Made by a program: the position numbers and the translations under genes. Positions 1 to 5,770 of a DNA stretch of 10,361 nt are shown piece after piece (position 1 is the stretch's first letter; the number at the start of each line of letters is the position of its first letter). The notes beneath the pieces were generated by a model, which had not been told where the DNA came from, ran no database searches, and saw only the letters and a list, made by a program, of their open reading frames with translations. Source of the DNA: Gammaproteobacteria bacterium (GTDB taxonomy: Bacteria > Pseudomonadota > Gammaproteobacteria > Pseudomonadales > Azotimanducaceae); NCBI GenBank assembly GCA_009840715.1, contig VXNE01000119.1, positions 1 through 10,361 on the forward strand, written 5' to 3'.

Positions 1-116
1 CTTCGGCGGCCCGCATCGGTGTGCGCCGGCACTCCTCCGGCAGCAATCGCGCCACAGAGCACGACCGCCAGGCGACTCCGCCGCCGCGCCGGCGGGGAAA
101 CCGGCCAGCGCGTCAT
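1..116 (-). CDS. Exported protein of unknown family, 5' end only (fifth gene of the amine dehydrogenase operon)
   Basis: An ATG at 116-114 overlaps the mauA stop codon in an ATGA arrangement and opens 38 codons before the window edge. The N-terminus reads as a signal peptide: a basic stretch (RRRSR, residues 11-15), a hydrophobic core (LAVVLCGAIAAGGV, 16-29) and a small-residue site (VPA) near residue 31. GGAAG lies just upstream of the ATG. The ATGA overlap repeats that at the two preceding junctions, which argues for real, translationally coupled expression. In known clusters the gene after the light subunit often encodes an electron acceptor (amicyanin, azurin or a c-type cytochrome) or a maturation factor such as MauG. 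None of these can be confirmed because no mature sequence is visible. That it is exported is fairly safe; its function is unknown. Confidence 0.6.
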   Translation of the reverse strand, partial: MTRWPVSPPARRRSRLAVVLCGAIAAGGVPAHTDAGRR

Positions 117-733
117 CCCGTGGCTTCCGTCTCCACGGCGGAGTCGTCCTCCGTGACCTCCCCGATCACGGCCGCGACGGTGCAGTGGTAGGCGTGGCTG
201 TCGGTCCCGAAGCACCACAGGATGTTGTTGCTCTTGCTCGCGAAGTACACAGGCTTCGTGCCCTCCGTGCGATGGCAGAAACACCGCGGGCACACCGCCT
301 TGCCGCAGCAGTCGTTGTAGGAGATCAGGTACTGCCGGTCGTCGACCGGGTTGCGGCACGTGCCCACCCAGGTGATGGGGGACGGCTCGGCACCCGGCGG
401 GCACGTGCTCTCGCTGCCCCCGCAGCACGCGCAGAGGGTGCCCCCAAGCCCGCAGTAGCGCCAGTAGTCGCAGCTCTGCGGATCGCCGAACTCGGTCAGG
501 CCCGCCATCTCCGGCGCGTCGCCCGCGGGCAGCGGCGCAGCGTCCGACTCCTCCGCCCCGAAAGCCCGTTCCACGGGGAGGAGCGGCAATGCTCCCGCGC
601 CGGCGAGGACACCGCCCAGGCGTCCCAGAAAACCGCGGCGCGAAGTGCGCTCCGCGAGTCCCGTCGTCGTGCGCCGGGTCACCGAGTCGAACCATCGCGC
701 CACCATCGCGCGGCGGCCGTCCACGTCGTTCAT
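113..733 (-). CDS. mauA: Methylamine/aralkylamine dehydrogenase light (beta) subunit, TTQ-bearing
   Basis: Small catalytic subunit of a periplasmic quinoprotein amine dehydrogenase, which deaminates a primary amine to aldehyde plus ammonia. It carries a cofactor made from two of its own tryptophans. The 206 residues begin with a Tat-type signal (SRRGFL, 31-36, then a hydrophobic stretch to about 59). The mature part opens with CDYWRYC (88-94). W122 (TWVGTC) and W173 (ILWCFG) are 51 residues apart, exactly as Trp57 and Trp108 of Paracoccus MADH, and D141 (YNDCCG) matches catalytic Asp76. There are 14 cysteines from 88 to 184, two more than the 12 I recall in MADH (extra ones C104 and C148). 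YLISYNDCCGK resembles the aromatic amine enzyme while the WCFG segment resembles MADH, so substrate class is open. An acidic tail of about 13 residues follows the usual end. The ATG overlaps the mauD stop and has GGAG 8 bases upstream. Confidence 0.95.
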   Translation of the reverse strand: MNDVDGRRAMVARWFDSVTRRTTTGLAERTSRRGFLGRLGGVLAGAGALPLLPVERAFGAEESDAAPLPAGDAPEMAGLTEFGDPQSCDYWRYCGLGGTLCACCGGSESTCPPGAEPSPITWVGTCRNPVDDRQYLISYNDCCGKAVCPRCFCHRTEGTKPVYFASKSNNILWCFGTDSHAYHCTVAAVIGEVTEDDSAVETEATG

Positions 734-1389
734 CGTATCTTCTCCGTTCGAGGAAGAGGCTCCGTCACGGCGGGGTCATAGTGGCCGACGCCGTCCGCAT
801 CCTCCGCTCCCTCGGTCCCGAACACGTAGTCCTGGAGCGTTGCGACACCCGTACGCCAGGATTCCAGCAGGCTCTCCAGGTGCTCGCGCGTGTTGACCAA
901 CCCGCGTCCCCGCAGCACGCCGTCCTCGCCGATCAGCACGGCAAACGGCAGCCGGCTCACGCCGTAACGCATGCCAAGCGCCTGGGACAGCACGTACGGA
1001 AACCGGCCGATGCCCACCTCCCCGGCGAACGCGCGGTGCCGCTCCGCGTCGAAGCCGTCGCTCGCGAACACCAGTTCGAGCCCCTCCGCGGACGCCAGTG
1101 ACTTCGCCGCGGGCAGCAGCGACTTGCACACCGGGCAGGTGGGAGAAATGAAGAGCACCAGGGTGTTCGCTTGCTGGGCGGGACTGCCGATCCCGACGCG
1201 GTTGCCTGTCAGGTCCTCGCCCTCCACGGTCTCCGTCAACTCGCCGATCTTCGGGCCCCGCGTGGGCACGAGCGCCCCGGCGGGGGCGACCCGCTGATGC
1301 AGCACTCCCACCTGGCGGGCCAGGGCAAGCACCGCGAGGGTGAGCAAGCCCACCACCACCCAGAGCAGCACGTCGAGAACTCCCGTCAC
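730..1389 (-). CDS. mauD: Methylamine dehydrogenase accessory protein MauD (thioredoxin-like, membrane-anchored)
   Basis: Thioredoxin-fold protein required for correct disulfide formation or stability of the MADH light subunit, acting in the periplasm. The start is GTG at 1389-1387, overlapping the mauE stop (GTGA), with GGAAG about 8 bases upstream; it gives 219 residues, close to known MauD. Reading further upstream in this frame gives only arginine-rich sequence antisense in character to a coding frame. Residues 4-24 form one N-terminal membrane anchor, followed by RQVGVLHQR, typical of MauD. The redox motif CPVC is at 85-88 (SPTCPVCKS), and P148 in RLPFA fits the cis-proline of the fold. 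The TGA stop overlaps the mauA ATG, so the chaperone and its client are translated in direct succession. About 30 C-terminal residues beyond the fold look acidic and unstructured. Confidence 0.93.
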   Translation of the reverse strand: MTGVLDVLLWVVVGLLTLAVLALARQVGVLHQRVAPAGALVPTRGPKIGELTETVEGEDLTGNRVGIGSPAQQANTLVLFISPTCPVCKSLLPAAKSLASAEGLELVFASDGFDAERHRAFAGEVGIGRFPYVLSQALGMRYGVSRLPFAVLIGEDGVLRGRGLVNTREHLESLLESWRTGVATLQDYVFGTEGAEDADGVGHYDPAVTEPLPRTEKIR

Positions 1390-1913
1390 GACGGGTCTTC
1401 CGCCCACGGCCGCATGGCGGCGGCGTTCGCGACCAGGACGCCGGTGGCGAGATAGAGGCACGCGCCCACCGCGAACATCGGCAAGGCCATGGCGAGATCT
1501 CCCCAAGCCGGAACCCCGGCGCCGCTCGCGACCAACGGGACGACGGCCACCGTCGCCAACACGGCGTTGCGCCCGACCAGGACCCAGGAGAGCTGCTCGC
1601 CGCCGCCGCAGCCGCAGTCGATCCAGGAACGTCCGCGAGAGAGGTTGGCCGCGATCGCCACCCCGTAACCGAGCATGATCGCCACGGTCGCGATGCTTGC
1701 CAGCAGTGCCGCATCGGCGTGCCATGGAGCGATGATCCAGGCCGCCGCGAGGACGCCCTCCACGACCGGAATGCCGCGTGCGACCGGACGCACGAGCGAT
1801 CCGGGCAGGAGCCGGTAGTCCGCCAGGATCGCCTCGAACCCTGCCGCGTTACGGAACTTCCCCCAAGCGGCAGACCCGAGGAGTACGGCGAAACCCGCTG
1901 CGACGGCCAGCAT
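1386..1913 (-). CDS. mauE: Methylamine utilization membrane protein MauE
   Basis: Integral inner-membrane protein needed for production of the MADH light subunit, thought to work with MauD in cysteine oxidation. The 175 residues contain about five hydrophobic segments (roughly 2-16, 47-63, 67-90, 111-130 and 142-163). The loop WIDCGCGGG carries the C100/C102 pair that marks the MauE/DoxX-like family and could exchange electrons with MauD. It is followed by the conserved SWVLVGRN. The ATG at 1913 is preferred because GGAG sits 9 bases upstream; a GTG at 1928 is possible, but its purine tract is too close. It begins 22 bases after mauB and its TGA overlaps the mauD GTG. The gene order B-E-D-A is that of known mau and aau clusters. 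Confidence 0.92.
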   Translation of the reverse strand: MLAVAAGFAVLLGSAAWGKFRNAAGFEAILADYRLLPGSLVRPVARGIPVVEGVLAAAWIIAPWHADAALLASIATVAIMLGYGVAIAANLSRGRSWIDCGCGGGEQLSWVLVGRNAVLATVAVVPLVASGAGVPAWGDLAMALPMFAVGACLYLATGVLVANAAAMRPWAEDPS

Positions 1914-1935
1914 GGGGGAATTCTCCACAACCCCC

Positions 1936-3102
1936 TCAATAGGCCAGCAGTCGGCCGCCGCCGCCCGTGTCAATGACGTGTTTCCGCTTCCCCGTACGCA
2001 ACTCGAACACCTGCGCCCCGGCGCCGATCGAAGCGACCAGCAGCGGTTCGTCGCCTTCGACCACGAGGAGTGCCGAAGCCGGCTCCTCGAAGGTGATCTT
2101 GCCAATGCGGCGTTTGGCCGCGCGGTGGTAGACCCACGCCTCCGGGCCCGCATCGTCCTGCGTGTCCACACCACCCTGGTGCATGAGGATCACGAGCAGG
2201 TCCAGCCCCGCATGGAACGCCGAGGGCTGATCGCCACCTGGCCGCCATCCCGCATCGTCTTCCCCGAGCAGCGACCAGGACTCCCCGAGGACGATCTCGC
2301 CGTCGCGCACCACGACCTCCCTCGTGCTGCCCCCGAAGCTCATGAGCTGCCAGCCGTCGGCCGTCCGCACCGGATGGTCGAACACCGGATCCTCTTCCAC
2401 CGAGAAGAACGGCTCCGTGCGGACGCGAGCCGCCTCCGCACCGTTCTCGTCGAGGCCGATCCACTGCAGCGTGCCGTCGCCGCAGAGCATCAGGAAGCCG
2501 CGCTCGCCGGCCGGCAGCGTCGTCGCGCAGCCGGGTGTCGAGATCTCCGTCACGAAGCGCCGGTTCTCGACGTCCACCACCGTCACCGACTGCGCCGGCG
2601 TCATGTTGAAGACCGTCACGTAACGGCCGCCGGAAAGGATCCCGAGGTATTGCGGGTGTACCGCCGTCATCTTCGGCGGAATGACGACCTCCGCAGTCGG
2701 GTTGAGTGTGTTGTGGGCGTAGATGCGCAACACGTCCGTGCGCTCGCCGCCGTAGCGCCGGGTGTAGTGCGTCTCCGCAGCGTAGATCTCGCCCCGGCCG
2801 GCATGGCGGCGCACCGTCGGCGTCCACGGCGTGAGCGACAGGGTCCCGCGCATTTCCCCGTCGGCTGCATCGAAGACGAACGCGGCGCCGAGGACGCCCT
2901 TGACGATGAACCACGTCGGGGCCGGCGGGCCGAGTTCCGTAGCAGCGACCGGAGAGGGTGTCACGCCCGCGCCGAAGGTCGTACCGGCGCACAGGCAGGC
3001 CGTGAGCCACGCGGCGCGAACCACCCGACCGCGTATAGGGCGCTTCCACCGTTCCCCGATATCCGGGGCTCGTGCCCCGGGCCGATCCGTCAGCGAGTGC
3101 AT
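1936..3102 (-). CDS. mauB: Methylamine/aralkylamine dehydrogenase heavy (alpha) subunit
   Basis: Beta-propeller subunit that holds two light subunits and shapes the amine entry channel; periplasmic. The 388 residues match the usual size of MauB with its presequence. Residues 27-48 are a hydrophobic export signal after basic residues. Segments matching Paracoccus MauB from memory are GERTD (119-123), TLNPTAEV (132-139), TPAQSVTVVDVENRRF (168-183), the C192/C207 pair that would form the propeller disulfide, and GWRPGG (285-290). The ATG at 3102 is chosen because GGAG (3115-3112) lies 9 bases upstream; an ATG at 3123 lacks such a site. W93 falls, in a hand alignment, where MADH has the channel residue Phe55, so preference may differ from methylamine. 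It is the first gene of the operon, with no mauF before it. Heavy-subunit identity is firm; methylamine versus aromatic amine is not. Confidence 0.9.
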   Translation of the reverse strand: MHSLTDRPGARAPDIGERWKRPIRGRVVRAAWLTACLCAGTTFGAGVTPSPVAATELGPPAPTWFIVKGVLGAAFVFDAADGEMRGTLSLTPWTPTVRRHAGRGEIYAAETHYTRRYGGERTDVLRIYAHNTLNPTAEVVIPPKMTAVHPQYLGILSGGRYVTVFNMTPAQSVTVVDVENRRFVTEISTPGCATTLPAGERGFLMLCGDGTLQWIGLDENGAEAARVRTEPFFSVEEDPVFDHPVRTADGWQLMSFGGSTREVVVRDGEIVLGESWSLLGEDDAGWRPGGDQPSAFHAGLDLLVILMHQGGVDTQDDAGPEAWVYHRAAKRRIGKITFEEPASALLVVEGDEPLLVASIGAGAQVFELRTGKRKHVIDTGGGGRLLAY

Positions 3103-3249
3103 CGAACGCCGCTCCAGGAACATGGCACCGTTCGAGTCTGTCGCAACGCGACGCCCGGTTGCAACCTCCAACCTCCCGCCTCCCCACTTTGCCCGCGCCC
3201 GCGCAATCCGACACACTCGTTCCCGGCGGACCACCCATTGGAGATCGAC
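3103..3249. promoter_or_regulatory. Divergent control region between mauB and the zinc dehydrogenase gene
   Basis: This 147-base gap must hold the start signals of both the minus-strand amine dehydrogenase operon and the plus-strand dehydrogenase. It contains two adjacent inverted repeats: GTCGC-AAC-GCGAC at 3140-3152 and the perfect 10-base palindrome GGTTGCAACC at 3157-3166. Both share the core GCAAC and are candidates for a regulator site. I see no convincing -35/-10 pair. A shared regulator controlling both directions is inference. Confidence 0.45.
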
Positions 3250-4275
3250 ATGCGCACGGTTCGAATGCTCGGCAACTGCGGCGTGGACGTGATCGACCTG
3301 CCGGACCCGGACCCGGACCCGGCAACCGGCGACGAGGTCGTCGTGCAGGTCATGTCCTCGCCGCTCTGCGGCTCCGAGCGCCACGCCTGGGACGGGCCCT
3401 CCAGGATGGGCGCAAACAACGTCCTCAACGCCGGCCACGAAGGCGCGGGGATCGTCGCCAAGGCGCGCGGCTCGAAGTACGTGAGGGAAGGCGACCGGGT
3501 CGTGCTGCACGCCGCCGCGCCCTGCGGAAGTTGCCGCTACTGCGTCGCCGGGCACTGGGTCCTCTGCGACCGTCCCCCCGGTCGCCGCTTCCCCGGCAAC
3601 CACTCCCAGTACGTGGTGGTCAACGAGCGCAGTTGCCTGCCCCTCGCAGACGACATCTCCTTCGAGACCGGCGCCCTCTTCGGCGACGCGGTCGGCACGC
3701 CCTTCCGGGCGATCAAGCGCCTCGGCGTCACCGGCTTCGATACCGTGCTGATCACGGGCCAGGGTCCGATCGGCCTCGCCGCGACCATGCTGTGCCGCTT
3801 CCTGAACGCCCGCACCATCGTGCTCGACATCAATCCCTTTCGTCTCGAACAGGGGCGTCAATGCGGCGCCGACGTGTGCGTGAACCCGGCGGAGGAACCC
3901 GACATCCGCGCCCGGCTCGCCGAAATTGCGGGCCCGCGCGGGATCGACGTGGCCCTCGAATGCTCCGCCGCCCCGGAGGCGCAGACGCTGTGCCTCGACG
4001 CGCTGCGCAAGAGCGGCCGCATGGCGCTCGTCGGCGTGAGCGGCACCGGGCCGACAATCGACACGATGCAGCACTTCACGCTGAAGGAGATCGAGGTGAT
4101 CGGGACGTGGTACTCGGCCCCGACCGATCACGAGGAACTCGAGGCGCTCGTACGGCGCGGCCTCCCGGCGGGCGACATGGTGACTCACCGGATGGGTATC
4201 GAGCAGGCCCCGGAAGCCTTCGACCTGTTCTTCGGGGGAGAGGCTGCCAAGGTGGTGCTCGAACCGTGGGACTGA
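3250..4275 (+). CDS. Zinc-dependent alcohol/polyol-type dehydrogenase (medium-chain MDR family)
   Basis: NAD(P)-dependent medium-chain dehydrogenase of 341 residues, the usual size of the threonine/sorbitol/alcohol dehydrogenase group; cytoplasmic. The catalytic zinc site is seen as C40 and H63-E64 (GHEGAG). The structural zinc site is C92, C95, C98 and C106. The Rossmann motif GQGPIG is at 170-175, with D193 at the end of the next strand (VLDIN), which favours NAD over NADP. The ATG has GGAG (3240-3243) 6 bases upstream. The reading frame is open far upstream to about 1912, but that part runs antisense through mauB and is not part of the protein. The gene faces away from the amine dehydrogenase operon across a short shared control region, so a role on the aldehyde or alcohol product is a reasonable guess. 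The substrate cannot be read from the sequence. Confidence 0.9.
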   Translation: MRTVRMLGNCGVDVIDLPDPDPDPATGDEVVVQVMSSPLCGSERHAWDGPSRMGANNVLNAGHEGAGIVAKARGSKYVREGDRVVLHAAAPCGSCRYCVAGHWVLCDRPPGRRFPGNHSQYVVVNERSCLPLADDISFETGALFGDAVGTPFRAIKRLGVTGFDTVLITGQGPIGLAATMLCRFLNARTIVLDINPFRLEQGRQCGADVCVNPAEEPDIRARLAEIAGPRGIDVALECSAAPEAQTLCLDALRKSGRMALVGVSGTGPTIDTMQHFTLKEIEVIGTWYSAPTDHEELEALVRRGLPAGDMVTHRMGIEQAPEAFDLFFGGEAAKVVLEPWD

Positions 4276-4285
4276 CGCACACGGC

Positions 4286-4306
4286 GCGGGCCCGGTCTTA
4301 GCCCGC
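4286..4306 (+). terminator. Possible weak terminator hairpin after the zinc dehydrogenase gene
   Basis: GCGGGC (4286-4291) can pair with GCCCGC (4301-4306) across a 9-base loop, 10 bases after the stop codon. There is no T-run afterwards, so an intrinsic terminator is doubtful. The right half of the stem is the outer edge of the inverted repeat that begins at 4302, so the pairing may be incidental. Confidence 0.3.
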
Positions 4307-4558
4307 ATATCTCACCAGGGGCCGTGATGATCGCGGAGGATCCTGGGCTACGCGCCCCGGTCCTGTGCGCGTGCTCGCGACCGAGAGCATAGCGTTGTTC
4401 TATGTTTGAGGGAGCATGTACGCGCACAGGGCCAGGAGACCCGCGAGGGCGCGGCCAGCGCAGTGTGCATGCGCGCACGAGGGTTCGAAGTTGGGGAACG
4501 AGCGTGGAGAACCAAGGACTTATGATGATGGAACAAGCGGCCTGGTGAGATATGCGGG
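4302..4558. mobile_element. MITE-like element bounded by an 18-bp perfect inverted repeat
   Basis: CCCGCATATCTCACCAGG at 4302-4319 is repeated exactly, in reverse complement, at 4541-4558. Between the arms lie nested palindromes and no open frame I would call a gene. Terminal inverted repeats, a length of about 257 bases and internal symmetry are the features of a miniature non-autonomous element or of the collapsed ends of an insertion sequence. The ends look somewhat like those of the IS1380 group, but this is from memory and unsure. No clear target-site duplication is visible just outside the arms (GTCTTAG on the left, TTGGCC on the right). The right 39 bases overlap the 3' end of the ATPase gene. 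An alternative reading is a large structured RNA or a bidirectional terminator between the two converging genes. Confidence 0.55.
4359..4433. repeat. Nested inverted repeats inside the 4302-4558 element
   Basis: GGTCCTGTGCGCGT (4359-4372) pairs with ACGCGCACAGGGCC (4420-4433) over 14 positions with a single G-T pair. Inside this, GCTC (4373-4376) can pair with GAGC (4412-4415) after a 4-base bulge. At the tip, CATAG (4388-4392) pairs with CTATG (4400-4404) around a 7-base loop. The stem sits near the middle of the larger element and could form a long hairpin in RNA or single-stranded DNA. Confidence 0.6.
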
Positions 4559-5713
4559 TTGGCCCAGTTCGCCGTCCCACAACCGAGCGACGAAGGCCTC
4601 CGCGGGAAGTATGTCGATGCCGTCCTCGGTACGCCGCACACGGTCTTCGAGGCAGACGACGACCCGCCGTCCCACATCGGGATGATCCGTCACCAGGCTG
4701 CGCAAACCCTTCAGATGGCGGGTGACGATCCGAGCGCTTGCCTTGGCCTCGACCGCGAGGCGCATGTCGCCGACCACGAAGTCCACCTCGGTGCCGCCGG
4801 CGACCCGCCAATAGGAGAGCGCGTCACCGTCGTCCGCATAGTCGAGCCAAGCCGACAGCTCGTGGAAGACCCAGTTCTCGAAGGCCCGGCCGTAGGCCTC
4901 CGACCCCCGGGAGAGCCGGCCGCGACGCGCCAGCCGATTCACCACGCCGACATCGGCGAGGTAGAACTTGGGCGCGCCGATGACCCGTCGTTTCGGGCGC
5001 TTGCGGTACGCGGGCAGCCAACGGCCAAGGAGGGTGTCTTCCAGGATCTCGAAATACGATCTCGCGGTGTGGCCCGATACGCCACAGTCCGTCCCGATGT
5101 TGGAGAAGTTGATCAGTTCGCCGTCCGAAAGCGCCGCCGCGTCCAGGAAGCCCGAGAACGCCGGCAGATTGCGGACCAGACCTTCGGCAGCCACTTCCTC
5201 CTTCAGGTAGTCCGCGACGTAGGCGTCCAGGAGCCTACCGGGACGATCCGCATCGAAGATCCGGGGGAGGTAGCCATGATTCAGCAGGCGATCCAGATCG
5301 AAACCGGACCCGATCTCGGCAGCCGTCAAGCCATGCAACCGATAGCGAACTGCCCGGCCCCCCAGCAGATTGGCCGCGCCCCGGCGGACCTTTCGCGCAC
5401 TGGAACCGCACAGGGCAAACTGGACGTTGCGGTTCTCCATCAACCAGTGGACCTCGTCCAGCAGTGCCGGGACCTTCTGAATCTCGTCCAGAACAACCTG
5501 CGTGGGCTCCTCGCCTTGTTCGGCCTCGACTTCCTCGCGCAAGAACTCCGGATTGACGGCATAGCGCCGGAACTGATCGGCCTTCAGCAGGTCGATCCAT
5601 CGACAATCGCCGTAGTGCTCCCTGAGAAGCGTCGTCTTCCCTACCTGACGCGGTCCCCAGAGGAAAAACGTCTCGGTCCCTGGCACCGGAAGGCGGAGGT
5701 GGCGCTTGAACAT
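4520..5713 (-). CDS. AAA-type ATPase with DUF4143 (PD-(D/E)XK-like) C-terminal domain
   Basis: Member of the widespread AAA_14/DUF4143 family (397 residues), whose cellular role is not established. Visible are the Walker A motif GPRQVGKTT (20-28), Walker B VVLDE (73-77), a sensor segment LCGSSARK (101-108) and a winged-helix-like middle. The C-terminal domain has E279 (FEN), D311 (EVDF) and E322-x-K324 (VEAK), the residue pattern of a PD-(D/E)XK nuclease fold. All key residues look intact. The ATG at 5713 follows an AT-rich stretch without a clear ribosome binding site. The last 12 residues (386-397, PAYLTR then PLVPSS) and the stop lie inside the inverted-repeat element, beyond the point (LWDGEL) where relatives usually finish. 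Such genes are often scattered singly in genomes, and nothing links this one to its neighbours. Confidence 0.9.
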   Translation of the reverse strand: MFKRHLRLPVPGTETFFLWGPRQVGKTTLLREHYGDCRWIDLLKADQFRRYAVNPEFLREEVEAEQGEEPTQVVLDEIQKVPALLDEVHWLMENRNVQFALCGSSARKVRRGAANLLGGRAVRYRLHGLTAAEIGSGFDLDRLLNHGYLPRIFDADRPGRLLDAYVADYLKEEVAAEGLVRNLPAFSGFLDAAALSDGELINFSNIGTDCGVSGHTARSYFEILEDTLLGRWLPAYRKRPKRRVIGAPKFYLADVGVVNRLARRGRLSRGSEAYGRAFENWVFHELSAWLDYADDGDALSYWRVAGGTEVDFVVGDMRLAVEAKASARIVTRHLKGLRSLVTDHPDVGRRVVVCLEDRVRRTEDGIDILPAEAFVARLWDGELGQPAYLTRPLVPSS

Positions 5714-5733
5714 GCAGTTCAGAATATCATGAT

Positions 5734-5756
5734 AATCGGAAGCAGTACTTCCGATT
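5734..5756 (-). terminator. Hairpin between yejA and the ATPase gene (terminator or operator)
   Basis: AATCGGAAG (5734-5742) and CTTCCGATT (5748-5756) form a perfect 9-bp stem with a 5-base loop, 14 bases after the yejA stop on the minus strand. It is directly followed by the palindrome TATCATGATA (5725-5734). There is no long T-run, so intrinsic termination is uncertain. The same structure sits just upstream of the ATPase start and could be an operator for it. Confidence 0.45.
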
Positions 5757-5770
5757 GTTCGCGTACTCGA

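Noticed and set aside
1390..1725. Extended MauD reading with 112 extra N-terminal residues
   Set aside because: The extension overlaps mauE almost wholly, is Arg-rich, and would place the membrane anchor internally; the GTG at 1389 gives the normal family length.
2986..3000. Lipobox-like LTAC (residues 33-36) in the MauB presequence
   Set aside because: The hydrophobic segment before the Cys is very short and continues after it, so an ordinary signal peptide is more likely, as in other MauB proteins.
1912..3249. Long plus-strand open frame continuous with the zinc dehydrogenase, which would give a 787-residue fusion
   Set aside because: It runs antisense through mauB, is rich in Arg/His low-complexity sequence with no domain, and the true start at 3250 has a good ribosome binding site.
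4463..4490. tRNA-like T-loop sequence GGTTCGAAG after a GTGTGC/GCGCAC hairpin
   Set aside because: The bases around TTCGAA do not form a 5-bp T-stem and no acceptor or anticodon arm can be folded.
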